Assembly: GCA_903854185.1 (NCBI GenBank)
Contig: CAINVP010000022.1
Coordinates: 1 to 61,752 of the forward strand
Direction of reading: 5' to 3'
DNA: 61,752 bases
DNA from: an uncultured Actinomycetes bacterium
GTDB taxonomy: Bacteria > Actinomycetota > Actinomycetes > Nanopelagicales > Nanopelagicaceae
This document shows, piece after piece, positions 33,173 to 42,015 of this stretch. Each line of letters opens with the position of its first letter. Position 1 is the first letter of the stretch. The position numbers and the translations under genes are program-made. Below the pieces are notes generated by a model. That model was not told the origin of the DNA, made no database searches, and saw only the letters and a list, made by a program, of their open reading frames with translations.

Positions 33173-34065
33173 GCTGCCACCTTCACAATGTTCTTACGCA
33201 GCGCTTCGATGAGCCCTGGTGTGCGTGGCCCGAAGGCGAGCAAGAGTGAGTCATCAACAGTTACAACTCTGCTCTCTTTGCCAGCGCGCGTCTGAGCGAT
33301 ACCAGGAAGTGATGCGAAGCCACTCAGACCGCCAACGGATTGGAGGCCTTTACTCATAAGCAGGATGACATCGGGATTTAATTTCACTAACTCTTCCGCA
33401 GTCATCGCGCTAAATGGTCGAGATAGATTCTCCGACCCAATATCGCGCAGCCCCATGGTTCTCAGTAGCGAATCAGCACCGCTGCCCTTGCCGCCAATCA
33501 GATAGATGGAGGCAGTTCCACGTAGGTAGAGAAAGAGAACTTTAATATCTCGTTTTGGATAACTTATTGTGGTGATGAGCCGTTCTAGAGCGGCTGTTGC
33601 CCGAGGCAGACCAAGGAGTGCACCGATTGCTCGCTCTTTTGTGAGAACGCCAGCGACATCAAAGGAGTCTTTAATAGTGGCGATGCGCACTCCCGATTTC
33701 TCAAGAGTGGCGATTGCAGTTGCAGGCGAGGAATTTGCATCGATAATGATGAGATCAGGTCGTTGACTCAATACTAATTCTGGTGAGATCGAGTGGCCTG
33801 GGTTATCAATGGGAATTGAAACAAGAGCGGGAAGGGTCGATGCGACATCGCGTCCGACTAGGTTCTTCGCGTATCCAAGTGCTGCGACTACCTCAGCGCT
33901 GCCATTGGCAAGGGCGACGATGCGAGAGTAGGTTGGAACCTCACCACTTGAAATGATTGGCAGTGTGATTGTTGCCTCAGAGATATCTAACACTGTGCTC
34001 TTCTGTGTCTGGCAACCAGTGAGAAAAAGCATTGAGATCAACACGAATACGCTCAACTTTCTCAC
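33169..34065 (-). CDS. hmuT: Hemin-type ABC transporter substrate-binding lipoprotein
   Basis: 298 residues. A lipoprotein signal with LTGC places the lipidated Cys at about residue 18. The body is a class III (BtuF/FepB-like) binding protein with two lobes. FLYLRGTASIYLIGGKGSGADSLL near 190 resembles actinobacterial HmuT heme-binding proteins, where a conserved Tyr coordinates heme. The start is GTG with a GAGAG site about 10 bases upstream. It is the first gene of the importer operon. Heme is the likeliest ligand, but a siderophore is not excluded. Two secreted proteins are transcribed divergently 96 bases away. Confidence 0.85.
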   Translation of the reverse strand: MRKLSVFVLISMLFLTGCQTQKSTVLDISEATITLPIISSGEVPTYSRIVALANGSAEVVAALGYAKNLVGRDVASTLPALVSIPIDNPGHSISPELVLSQRPDLIIIDANSSPATAIATLEKSGVRIATIKDSFDVAGVLTKERAIGALLGLPRATAALERLITTISYPKRDIKVLFLYLRGTASIYLIGGKGSGADSLLRTMGLRDIGSENLSRPFSAMTAEELVKLNPDVILLMSKGLQSVGGLSGFASLPGIAQTRAGKESRVVTVDDSLLLAFGPRTPGLIEALRKNIVKVAA

Positions 34066-34148
34066 TCGCGAATTCTCTCACTCCCACAACACCGCCGTTC
34101 CCGACTGATGAGAAGTAACTGTCGGTGAAAGTGGTGAATACTCTCGCT

Positions 34149-34154
34149 TAGATT
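34149..34154 (+). promoter_or_regulatory. -10 box for leaderless start at 34161
   Basis: TAGATT ends 6 bases before the ATG of the first secreted protein. The 95-base gap to hmuT holds both divergent promoters. I saw no clear iron-regulator palindrome in it. Confidence 0.45.
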
Positions 34155-34160
34155 TAGCCC

Positions 34161-34640
34161 ATGTTTACCAGGGTGAAGGTTATTGGCGCAGTTGCACTCG
34201 CCATCTCACTTGTAGCAACCCCTGTCCTTGCCGTCACTGGTTCTCAAGGTGAATCCCTCACCGTCTCGCAATCGAAAGCCATTAAGAGCGGCTCAACGAT
34301 TATCGTTACCGGTCGGCATTACGACGAGACGATTGGCATCTACGTAGCCTTCTGCAAAGTTGTGCCGAAAGGTCAGTTGCCAACACCATGCGGAGGCGGT
34401 GCGGATAAATCTGGCGCAGCAGGTGCGTCACAGTGGATTAGCTCAAACCCGCCACCTTATGGAGCCGGTCTGGCAAAGCCATTTCTTCCTGGTGGAAGAT
34501 TTAAGGTCGCCGTAAAAGTGGCATCAAAAATTGGAACGATTGATTGCAAGCGGGTGAAGTGTGCAATCTATACCCGTGCCGACCACACGCGCGGTGAGGA
34601 TCGCTCCTTCGATTTATATATTCCGATTACCTTTAAATAA
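34161..34640 (+). CDS. Secreted Cys-pair domain protein, divergent from heme importer
   Basis: 159 residues with a signal peptide (about 1-25). The mature part is a single beta-rich domain: ITGRHYDE-like start, GIYVAFCKV, a Gly/Pro loop with a Cys (TPCGGG), SQWISSNPP, then IDCKRVKCAIYTRADHTRGEDRS and a final YIPITF strand. The pair DC...C near the end and the AxYTRADHTR motif recall secreted proteins found beside actinobacterial heme-uptake genes, but I cannot name a family with certainty. It has a leaderless-type box and is followed 25 bases later by a second protein with the same domain plan. A heme-binding role is inferred from location only. Confidence 0.6.
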   Translation: MFTRVKVIGAVALAISLVATPVLAVTGSQGESLTVSQSKAIKSGSTIIVTGRHYDETIGIYVAFCKVVPKGQLPTPCGGGADKSGAAGASQWISSNPPPYGAGLAKPFLPGGRFKVAVKVASKIGTIDCKRVKCAIYTRADHTRGEDRSFDLYIPITFK

Positions 34641-34665
34641 CGCAAACTAAGAGATGAGAGAGTAA

Positions 34666-35673
34666 ATGAAGAGACTCCTAGCACTAACCGTTGCAGCAAC
34701 TGCCTTCGTTGGCGTCGCGCCAGTTCATGCGGTGGACTCACCGTTGATGTTCACCGAATCCACTGGTGCTCCTATTTCGGGGACACCTACATATAAGGCT
34801 GGCGATACCGCATACTTTGTCATTGCTCATTTTCCAGCAGCTCCGGCGGAGGGTGTCTACATCTTCCAAGCAGTTCAGCCAGCAGCTGGCGCAAAGCCAA
34901 CGACTGAGAACCAGAGTGGCGCAATCTGGGTCTCTACCCAAGCTGGTGCCTCATTTGCTCCTACCTCGATCCTCTCTCTCAAAATTGATAATGGAAATAA
35001 GTGGGGAGCCGATTGCGCTCATCAGCAATGTGGCATCTGGGTCGAAGGTGCACACGGCACAACTTCTGCTGCACAACAGTTCGTGCCATTTACTTTTGCA
35101 GCCGGTGCAACACCAGCACCATCTGCCAGCCCAACACCTACCGCCGCCGCCCTTCCTAAGGATGTTGCTGCTGTAACAATCAACGGTATGGCGACTTCTG
35201 CAAATGGCTTAGGAACAATTCATTATCGTGAGGTACTCACATTCGCCGCGACTTCACCAGCAGGTGCAGTTATCTCGTATAAGTCGTACACACCAACGCT
35301 CTGCCCAGTAACAGCTACAGGTGAAGTAACTGCCCTCAAGGGTGACGGGCAGTGCGATATCGCAGTGGTCTCCGCCGCAACTGCAACTACCTCAGCTTCA
35401 GAGTCACACTTCCCATTCCAAGTAGTGGCTGGCGCCCAGAGCCTCACTGGAAATAAGTCGGTAGCAAAGGTAAAGAAATTCTTAGGGCTAGTAACCGAGA
35501 CAAATTTCGGCGAGAAGGTTACTTATAAGAACACAACTCCAAAGATCTGCGGATTAAAGGCATCGGCAATCGTTGGACTCAAGGCAGGTTCATGTGTTCT
35601 GACTGCGACCGCTATGGGAAGTAGCAATTACCCAGCGTTGAATACGAAGGTAGTTATTAAAATCAGTAAATAA
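34666..35673 (+). CDS. Secreted multi-domain protein with Cys-pair and Ig-like domains
   Basis: 335 residues, signal peptide about 1-22. Residues about 25-147 repeat the plan of the upstream protein: SGAIWVST, a long strand, ADCAHQQCGIW, and a closing VPFTF. A Pro/Ala/Thr-rich linker (about 148-165) leads to two BIG2-like repeats containing one Cys pair each (LCPVTATGEV...CDIAV and ICGLKASAIVG...CVLTA). No membrane anchor or sorting tail is visible, so it is probably released or wall-bound through the Ig-like part. A GAGAGAG site precedes the ATG. With its neighbour it may act outside the cell in heme capture; this is inference. Confidence 0.6.
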   Translation: MKRLLALTVAATAFVGVAPVHAVDSPLMFTESTGAPISGTPTYKAGDTAYFVIAHFPAAPAEGVYIFQAVQPAAGAKPTTENQSGAIWVSTQAGASFAPTSILSLKIDNGNKWGADCAHQQCGIWVEGAHGTTSAAQQFVPFTFAAGATPAPSASPTPTAAALPKDVAAVTINGMATSANGLGTIHYREVLTFAATSPAGAVISYKSYTPTLCPVTATGEVTALKGDGQCDIAVVSAATATTSASESHFPFQVVAGAQSLTGNKSVAKVKKFLGLVTETNFGEKVTYKNTTPKICGLKASAIVGLKAGSCVLTATAMGSSNYPALNTKVVIKISK

Positions 35674-35685
35674 AGTACTAAGAGA

Positions 35686-36267
35686 TTAAGCGAGAGCTCG
35701 GAGTCCAGCGGTTGCAAAACGTACTGCTGCCTGGATTTCGAGCTCTGCTTCATTTCCAGCATCAATTCGAATACTTGCAGCATCAGTCACAGCCTGCAAC
35801 ATCGCACTTGCTGAGGATAAATCTTTAATACCGGTCTCACTCAACGCCTGACGAAGTGGCGCCATGAGGCGTCGGTGGCCCTGAGAAATCTCTTCCTTAC
35901 GATCTTCTGGCGTGGAGATAGTGTTGAGCGACTTCACCAACATATGCCGGCCATCTGCAACATAACGAAGACCTTCTGCAATCCATCTTTCAATCTTCTC
36001 GTAGGGATCATCAACATCCTTGATGGCATCGCTTAACCGGTGGGCATAAGTACCAAGTTCTTCAATGACGAGATCGGCAACGAGATCAGCAGAGCTAGCA
36101 AAGTATTCATAGATTGAGGTGCGGGCGAGCCCGGCCTTCGCCGCTACAGCGGAGACGGTAACTGCCTGCGCTCCTTGCGTCAGCGCCAACTCCATTGCAG
36201 CGCTAATCAATTGGCCACGGCGAAGTTCGCGGTGTTCACCAATCGAAGCGGCGGAGATCTTTGGCAT
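35686..36267 (-). CDS. TetR family transcriptional regulator
   Basis: 193 residues from the chosen start. The N-terminal helix-turn-helix is clear: LISAAMELALTQGAQAVTVSAVAAKAGLARTSIYEYFAS, split at about 20-58. The C-terminal ligand domain is not diagnostic. The frame extends to 36336, but the ATG at 36267 follows the upstream gene's stop by 7 bases and begins right before the DNA-binding domain, so it is preferred. It is the last gene of an LCP-DMT-TetR operon, and probably controls that operon or the transporter's substrate response. Confidence 0.85.
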   Translation of the reverse strand: MPKISAASIGEHRELRRGQLISAAMELALTQGAQAVTVSAVAAKAGLARTSIYEYFASSADLVADLVIEELGTYAHRLSDAIKDVDDPYEKIERWIAEGLRYVADGRHMLVKSLNTISTPEDRKEEISQGHRRLMAPLRQALSETGIKDLSSASAMLQAVTDAASIRIDAGNEAELEIQAAVRFATAGLRALA

Positions 36268-36274
36268 GGCTAAA

Positions 36275-37210
36275 TTATGCCCCTTTACCGAGGCGACGAG
36301 AACCGTCGAAGAACCGGCTGATTGCGATAGAGCCAAGAGTTATCGCCGTTCCGAAGATGAGATTTGCGCTCACTGTCGTATGAGCGGCAGGGGCGAGCCA
36401 ATCGAGCAGGAGCGCGCCGGTTAGCTGTCCGGTCACACTAAAGAGGACAAAATTGAGAACACCGAGTGACTTAACGACATGTGCCGAAGTGGCGATGAAG
36501 ATAAGTCCGATGGTGCCACCGGTGTAGACCCAGAAGTTATGTGGCATTGGACCGATGCTTCCACCATTAGCAAGATTTACCGAGAGCGCTATCAATAGAA
36601 CAATCGTTCCCATGAGAAAGTTGAGAAAGGCAGTTGCTAGTGGTCGTCGAGTAACTACATTGACTCGTGCATTGAGCGCCTGTTGAAAGGCAACGACGAT
36701 ACCAACGATGACTGCAAAGAGAACCGGGAGCGCTTTAAAATTCCCGTTCGCTAACTTTGGGTAGACCGCAATGGTTACGGCGAAGAGGGTCATCACTGCG
36801 GCGAAGACGCGCGGAATAGTGATCTGCTTCTTGCCGCTTGGGCTAATACCCAACTTATCTACGACGAGGGAGGCCACAGTCTGGCCACCGACAGTTGCAA
36901 TGGTGAAGATGGCAACACCGATAATGGGTACCGCGCCACTTTGGGTTGCGACAAAGAAACCACCGCCCATGCCACCGACTAGCTCCCACCAACCGAGTTT
37001 GCGGGTGCGGTAGCCCTTATAAAGGGCTTTAAGTCCCTCACGCTCCTCTTTAAAGGCGAAGCAGAGAAACCAGAGCACGAGCCAGCCCGAGAGAAAGGAG
37101 ATAACGGCAGCAGCAATTCCGTTATGAATATCTTTCGAGAGTTGACCATTCAAGCGAGATTGAAGAGCGGTGAGCGCCCCGACGACGAGGGCAAGTAGAC
37201 CGTTAAGCAT
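36275..37210 (-). CDS. DMT-type transporter, YdcZ/DUF606 family
   Basis: 311 residues forming ten hydrophobic helices in two similar halves, each starting with a pattern like LVVGALTALQSRLNGQL and VGIVVAFQQALNARVNV. This duplicated DUF606 (YdcZ) organisation belongs to the drug/metabolite transporter superfamily. The substrate is unknown. The gene lies 3 bases after the LCP gene and 7 bases before the TetR gene, all on the same strand. Confidence 0.88.
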   Translation of the reverse strand: MLNGLLALVVGALTALQSRLNGQLSKDIHNGIAAAVISFLSGWLVLWFLCFAFKEEREGLKALYKGYRTRKLGWWELVGGMGGGFFVATQSGAVPIIGVAIFTIATVGGQTVASLVVDKLGISPSGKKQITIPRVFAAVMTLFAVTIAVYPKLANGNFKALPVLFAVIVGIVVAFQQALNARVNVVTRRPLATAFLNFLMGTIVLLIALSVNLANGGSIGPMPHNFWVYTGGTIGLIFIATSAHVVKSLGVLNFVLFSVTGQLTGALLLDWLAPAAHTTVSANLIFGTAITLGSIAISRFFDGSRRLGKGA

Positions 37211-37213
37211 CTC

Positions 37214-38365
37214 TTAATTCACGCAAGGAATGGTGCCACCGTCAACGCTCTTACCGTTAGCAAGGTGGGCATAATTAAATTTAGTTGGCTTTGCAGATGG
37301 TGTCGCACTTGGCGTTCCCTTAGCAGTGGATTTAATAACAGGCGCTGGATAGAAGAGATCATGCACAAACTTCTGAATCGTAGGAAGGTCAACAATATTT
37401 ACACTTTGGCGATTACGCATCGCATATCCCTCGATCGGCAGAGTATTGAATTTAATCTTTCCGCCGGTGAGCGCCTTCGCTTGTGGCAAGAAGCCGAGCA
37501 CATCAAAGCCTGCGTCGATAACGACATCTTTCTTAGCAACACCCATCAACGCATTTAACTTGGCGAGATCTCCGAAGATTCCTTGACTTCTAAACTTAGT
37601 AATAACGCCAGTAATGAATGCTTGCTGGCGATGTGTACGGTCGAGATCACCATTTGGCAATCCATGACGCTGGCGAACGAATTTCAACGCATCTACGCCA
37701 GAGATTGTCTGTAGTCCGGCAGGAAATACTGCTCCAGAATATTGGCGATCATTTACCGCGCGATTGAGACAGACTTGAATTCCACCGAGAGCAGTTGCAA
37801 GATCGTAGAACCCGACTAAGTTCACTTCAGCGAAGTGATCAATGGGCACATTGAATAAAGAGGTAACGGTCGCAATCGTTGCGGTACGACCCGCCTCGCG
37901 GCTCTGTGCCTCAAGGGTTGCGCCACGGATACCCTGCTTGTACAGCTCGCTCTCCTTCATATATTTCGCGTAGCCGTAGGCCTCTTTAATCTTCTTCATT
38001 CCCTGGCCTGGGACATTGACATAATCATCGCGCGGAATCGAGACGGCAACTGCGCTCTTTCCGTCAGCAGGTATATGAATGAGAATCAAAGTGTTGGTGT
38101 TATATCCACCAATCGAACTACTCGATCCAACGTGCATCAAATCCAAAAGTTTGCGAGGGAGGTTATTCCCGTTGTTGTCGCGCCGAGAATCAAGACCGAT
38201 GAGGAGAATATTGGTATCGCCATGTACTGACTTCTTTGTGCCTTGGAGAGCACTTGAACGTAGGAAGGCACCGCCGGTGAAACGAACTCCAGCAAAGAGA
38301 ACGGCAGAGAGAAATACTGTGGCTATGGAGAGGATTGCTAAAGTCTTCGATGTTCTACCGCGCAT
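37214..38365 (-). CDS. LytR-CpsA-Psr (LCP) family cell-wall ligase
   Basis: 383 residues. One N-terminal transmembrane helix (about 10-30) is followed by the extracellular LCP domain: TNILLIGLDSRRDN, then VAVSIPRDDYVNVPG with the conserved Arg and Asp, then VNLVGFYDLATALGGIQVCLN and LKFVRQRHGLPNGDLDRTHRQQ. LCP enzymes transfer polyprenyl-linked glycans (arabinogalactan, teichoic acid or capsule) to peptidoglycan. The C-terminal 60 residues are a Thr/Ser/Pro/Lys-rich linker ending in a short Cys-containing segment. The TATCAT box 7 bases before the ATG suggests a leaderless mRNA. It is the first gene of an operon with a DMT transporter and a TetR regulator. Confidence 0.92.
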   Translation of the reverse strand: MRGRTSKTLAILSIATVFLSAVLFAGVRFTGGAFLRSSALQGTKKSVHGDTNILLIGLDSRRDNNGNNLPRKLLDLMHVGSSSSIGGYNTNTLILIHIPADGKSAVAVSIPRDDYVNVPGQGMKKIKEAYGYAKYMKESELYKQGIRGATLEAQSREAGRTATIATVTSLFNVPIDHFAEVNLVGFYDLATALGGIQVCLNRAVNDRQYSGAVFPAGLQTISGVDALKFVRQRHGLPNGDLDRTHRQQAFITGVITKFRSQGIFGDLAKLNALMGVAKKDVVIDAGFDVLGFLPQAKALTGGKIKFNTLPIEGYAMRNRQSVNIVDLPTIQKFVHDLFYPAPVIKSTAKGTPSATPSAKPTKFNYAHLANGKSVDGGTIPCVN

Positions 38366-38372
38366 TTGGTAA

Positions 38373-38378
38373 ATGATA
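38373..38378 (-). promoter_or_regulatory. -10 box for leaderless LCP operon mRNA
   Basis: TATCAT on the minus strand ends 7 bases before the start codon at 38365. It lies in a 46-base divergent promoter region. Confidence 0.45.
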
Positions 38379-38399
38379 CCGCCCCTGCCCCATCTCGAT

Positions 38400-38405
38400 T
38401 AAACT
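38400..38405 (+). promoter_or_regulatory. -10 box for leaderless start at 38412
   Basis: TAAACT ends 6 bases before the ATG. It is divergent from the LCP operon promoter. Confidence 0.45.
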
Positions 38406-38411
38406 CATAAC

Positions 38412-38792
38412 ATGAGCAGAGTGAATGAATTCAACACGCGCCTAGCTAAGAAAATCACCTCGGGCGTGGCCACTATGTGGTGTGCCTATATCTTTGCTGC
38501 CATCGCCCTTATCTCCCTGCCACAAGCGCTGGCCAGTAGAAACGCCATCACGATCGTCTCCTGGATCGCCCAGACCTTTCTTCAACTTGTATTGCTCTCC
38601 ATCATTATGGTGGGTCAGAACGCATCCTCAGCAAATGTTGAGCAGAAGATCACCGAGACACATACTGCGAGCCTGGGTGAGTTTGAACTTGCCAAGGAGG
38701 CTCGGACGATTGCGCATCAAGAGCTCGCCGAGTTGAAAGAGCTTGCAAAAGATATTCATAAAATCATCTCGGATATTGAGGGTACTAAGTAA
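38412..38792 (+). CDS. Small two-helix membrane protein with coiled-coil tail
   Basis: 126 residues. Two hydrophobic helices (about 20-40 and 48-70) are joined by a short loop, followed by a charged helical tail (about 75-126) rich in Glu, Ala, Lys and Leu, likely a coiled coil. The layout and the ending ISWIAQTFLQLVLLSIIMVGQN-type helix recall small DUF1003-like membrane proteins. Function is unknown. It stops 6 bases before the MFS gene and shares its strand. Confidence 0.7.
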   Translation: MSRVNEFNTRLAKKITSGVATMWCAYIFAAIALISLPQALASRNAITIVSWIAQTFLQLVLLSIIMVGQNASSANVEQKITETHTASLGEFELAKEARTIAHQELAELKELAKDIHKIISDIEGTK

Positions 38793-38798
38793 CTCCCG

Positions 38799-40019
38799 AT
38801 GTCCTCACTTCGCACCCTGTTCTCCCGCCGATACTTCCCTCGCTATGTTGCTGCCCGATTTATCTCTAATTTTGGTAATGGAATGGGAACTATCGCTCTC
38901 ACCTTTGGAATTCTCCATCTCAAAGGCGGAAGTGCAAGTCAGGTAGGAATCGTTCTTGGCTCATCCATGATTGCATTTTTGGTCATGAGTCCACTTGGTG
39001 GCGTAATTGCAGATCGTTACGGTCGCATCCGAGTTGCCGCGCTGACAGATATTACTGGTGGCGCAGTGCTTCTCCTTCAGGCCTATTACTTCAGCACTGG
39101 GCGAGTCCCTCTTCAACTGATGATTGTTGTAAATATTATCTTTGGTATCGCTTGGGCGCTCTTCTGGCCAGCACTTACCGGCGTCATTCCATCTATTATT
39201 AAAGAAGAAGAGTTGCAGCGTGGAAATTCAGTAGTTCAATTCGCCTCGAATCTGGCAATTATTAGCGGCACAGCAATTGGTGGCGTCATCATCGCCGCGT
39301 TGGGAAGTACAACTGCGCTAGTTATTGATGCGCTCTCCTTTATTGTCAATGGCGTAATGATTGCAACTTTTCGCCACCTCACTCCCCGCCCTACCGGTGA
39401 GATCCAATCAGTCTTTGACGACTTAATTCATGGCTGGAAAGTCTTCCTCTCATTTCGTTGGATTGTTGTCATCGTAGGTGCCTTCTCATTTATCGTCATG
39501 TGTTGGGCTGGAGCAGAGAATGTTTTAGGTCCACTCATCGCGAAAGATAAATTTCATGGCGCATCATCATGGGCCTTTGTGCTCTCGTGGGAATCGGTTG
39601 GATTTCTTGTTGGCTCTTTGATTGCAATGAAATATCACCCGAAATATCCGATGAGATTTCTGATGTTTGGCACCTTCTCGATTGTTCTCTATATCGGCTC
39701 ACTCGTTGGGCCACTCTCTATTGCCGCGATATCTTTCTGCGCCTTTCTTTGGGGAGTCTCACTCGATCTCTGGGGTGCCATCTGGGGCTCAGCGCTACAG
39801 CAGATGGTCCCGAAGGATTCACTCTCTCGCGTCTCCGCCTTTGATGGCATGGGCTCACTTCTCTTTCGCCCGCTCGGGCTGATGTTGGCCGCTCCGTTGA
39901 GCGAATGGGTTGGAGTGCCCGCTGCGCTCAAAATTTTTGCCGCTATCGCCTTTCTCGTCACCCTGGCGCCGCTCTTTGTGCGAGATGTCTGGATGATGCA
40001 ACTCTCAGAAAACTCTTAG
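38799..40019 (+). CDS. Major facilitator superfamily transporter
   Basis: 406 residues with twelve predicted helices. The first cytoplasmic loop has GGVIADRYGRIRVA, the MFS motif A. The protein resembles the MFS_3/enterobactin-exporter-like group (NFGNGMGTIALTFGILHLKGGSASQVGIVLG at the N-terminus, split by the first helix). The substrate is unknown; a drug or metabolite exporter is likely. It follows the small membrane protein by 6 bases. The 77-base gap after it holds the HtrA leader. Confidence 0.88.
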   Translation: MSSLRTLFSRRYFPRYVAARFISNFGNGMGTIALTFGILHLKGGSASQVGIVLGSSMIAFLVMSPLGGVIADRYGRIRVAALTDITGGAVLLLQAYYFSTGRVPLQLMIVVNIIFGIAWALFWPALTGVIPSIIKEEELQRGNSVVQFASNLAIISGTAIGGVIIAALGSTTALVIDALSFIVNGVMIATFRHLTPRPTGEIQSVFDDLIHGWKVFLSFRWIVVIVGAFSFIVMCWAGAENVLGPLIAKDKFHGASSWAFVLSWESVGFLVGSLIAMKYHPKYPMRFLMFGTFSIVLYIGSLVGPLSIAAISFCAFLWGVSLDLWGAIWGSALQQMVPKDSLSRVSAFDGMGSLLFRPLGLMLAAPLSEWVGVPAALKIFAAIAFLVTLAPLFVRDVWMMQLSENS

Positions 40020-40096
40020 GAGACGTTAGCCCGCTTCCAAGCCAGATACCGTTCAATAAGCACCTGAAGTAGATACCCCGATGAAAGGTTAAATGA

Positions 40097-41227
40097 ATGA
40101 AGATGACGACCACCTTTGCAAAGGTCACCCTAGGCTTTGTTGCCGGAGCGATGACCGTCGGCGGGATCGCAACAGCAGCTGTGACTCTCACCTCCACTTC
40201 GACCGTGGTCTGTTCCGATAATCGAACTGGCGCTCTATACCAGAGTAAGAATGGCGCCTGTGCCTCTACTCGCACCGCACTCAATATCACCAGCGGTCAG
40301 GGCTCAATTAAAACGATCGTCGCAAAAGTTTCACCAGCTGTTGTAACGGTAGAAGTAACAACTCCTTCCGGTGGTGATACTGGCTCTGGCTCTATCATCC
40401 AGACAACATCTACTTACTCTTACATTCTTACCAACAACCATGTGATCGATGCGGCGATGAATGGTGGCGGAACAGTTTCCGTGGAACTCAATAACGGCGA
40501 CTCACTGGACGCAACTATCGTCGGTCGCGATGTTAATTACGACTTGGCAGTTATTAAGGTGGATAAGGGGAATCTTCCGACAATTGCTATCGGCGATTCA
40601 ACGGCGATAGCTATCGGTGATCCGGTCATCGCTTTTGGTTCACCTCTTGGGCTTGCTGGCACCGTTACAACAGGAATCGTCTCCTCACTCAATCGCCCCG
40701 TCACAACCCAACAGACGGGTGGCGTGAACTCTTACGTCGATGCGATTCAGACCGATGCCGCAATTAATCCCGGAAACTCAGGCGGACCGCTGACCGATGC
40801 TTCAGGAAATATCGTTGGAGTTAACTCTGCGATTGCTTCTACCGCTACCGGAAGTTCGGGTCAGGCCGGAAATATTGGACTTGGCTTTGCTATTCCAATC
40901 AATGAGGCGAAGCGCGTCTATACCGAGATTATTACCAATCCAAACCATCAAGCCGCCCGGCCATTCTTAGGCGTCGCCTTTGATAACAACTACACCGGTA
41001 AGGGCGCGAAGGTGCTCTCACTTGTTGCTGGCGAGGCGGCGGAGAAGGCTGGTATTCCAGTCGGAGCGGTGATTACAACTATCGATGGCGTTCGCATTCC
41101 GGATGCAGAGACGGCAATCGTGCGGATCCGCTCCCATGCACCTGGTGAGAGCGTCAAGATTCTTGCCACACTCGCTGATGGTTCAACGAAGAGCTTTACC
41201 GTTGTGCTGGGTAGCACCTACAACTAA
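40097..41227 (+). CDS. Membrane-anchored HtrA/DegP-type serine protease
   Basis: 376 residues. An N-terminal hydrophobic helix (about 8-32) anchors or exports the protein. The trypsin-like domain has the full triad: His115 in LTNNHVID, Asp149 in NYDLAVIK, Ser228 in NPGNSGGPL. One PDZ domain follows at about 285-370. It degrades or refolds damaged proteins outside the membrane. A GAAAGG site about 8 bases before the ATG fits. The stop overlaps the convergent tryptophan dioxygenase gene by 4 bases. Confidence 0.93.
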   Translation: MKMTTTFAKVTLGFVAGAMTVGGIATAAVTLTSTSTVVCSDNRTGALYQSKNGACASTRTALNITSGQGSIKTIVAKVSPAVVTVEVTTPSGGDTGSGSIIQTTSTYSYILTNNHVIDAAMNGGGTVSVELNNGDSLDATIVGRDVNYDLAVIKVDKGNLPTIAIGDSTAIAIGDPVIAFGSPLGLAGTVTTGIVSSLNRPVTTQQTGGVNSYVDAIQTDAAINPGNSGGPLTDASGNIVGVNSAIASTATGSSGQAGNIGLGFAIPINEAKRVYTEIITNPNHQAARPFLGVAFDNNYTGKGAKVLSLVAGEAAEKAGIPVGAVITTIDGVRIPDAETAIVRIRSHAPGESVKILATLADGSTKSFTVVLGSTYN

Positions 41228-42015
41228 AAGCTATCGCGGATCTTCCAGAGCTCTGGAAAGACGGGACGGAATAACGTGGAGGCGAGATAATCCACTCCGC
41301 TTGATCCACCTGTTCCACTCTTATGTCCAATAGTGCGTTCCACCATCTTCACGTGGCGATAACGCCATTCCTGTAACCCCTCATCGATATCCATGAGGCG
41401 TTCAAAGAGGATAGAGATCAACGCATCTTTGCGGTGGATATCAAGGAGCAGGGTCCGTACTTCTTCACTAGGTTGATAGTGCTGCGAGAAGTCACGGTCG
41501 ATGTACTCAGCAGGAACGGCATAACCAGCGATCGCGATATGTTTCAGGACGCAATCCCAGACCGACCGATTATTGATATGAACCTGAATCTTCTCTTGGT
41601 CTGCTGGGGCTAGATGGCTCCACATCTTCGTATCACGCCGTCCAAGGAGCGCCTCTACCTGTCGGAATTGTGCCGATTGGAATCCTGAAGATGCCGCGAG
41701 ATACTCTCTAAATGAGTTGAACTGCAGTGGAGTCATTGTCTCTAAAATATCAATCTGACTTACGCAGACCTTAAAGATGGTACGGATACGTCCAAGAACT
41801 GCCAGGGCGCGATGGATCTCACCGCTCTCTAACGCACGTTGGGCTTCAGTAAATTCATGAATGATCTGTTTGAACCAGAGTTCATATGTCTGATGGATAA
41901 TAATGAAGAGCATCTCATCATGTTCAGGGCCAGTACTTAATGGGCGCTGCAGTTGAAGGAGTTCATCAACTGCCAGATATGAGGTGTAGGTAAGTGCTGA
42001 CTCGAACTCACTCAT
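41224..42015 (-). CDS. kynA: Tryptophan 2,3-dioxygenase
   Basis: This heme enzyme opens the indole ring of L-tryptophan to give N-formylkynurenine. 263 residues, normal for bacterial forms. Family marks include TYTSYLAVDELLQLQ, HDEMLFIIIHQTYELWFKQ near 35-53 (with the active-site His and Tyr), and FNSFREYLAASSGFQSAQFRQVE. The segment RHVKMVERTIGHKSGTGGSSGVDYL near the C-terminus carries the heme-ligand His and the Gly-rich loop. It overlaps the kynureninase stop by 4 bases, so both are made from one mRNA. Confidence 0.95.
   Translation of the reverse strand: MSEFESALTYTSYLAVDELLQLQRPLSTGPEHDEMLFIIIHQTYELWFKQIIHEFTEAQRALESGEIHRALAVLGRIRTIFKVCVSQIDILETMTPLQFNSFREYLAASSGFQSAQFRQVEALLGRRDTKMWSHLAPADQEKIQVHINNRSVWDCVLKHIAIAGYAVPAEYIDRDFSQHYQPSEEVRTLLLDIHRKDALISILFERLMDIDEGLQEWRYRHVKMVERTIGHKSGTGGSSGVDYLASTLFRPVFPELWKIRDSF

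Noticed and set aside
34066-34160. Iron-regulator (DtxR/IdeR or Fur) box between hmuT and the secreted proteins
   Set aside because: No convincing 19-base palindrome is visible in the 95-base gap, so iron control is not claimed.
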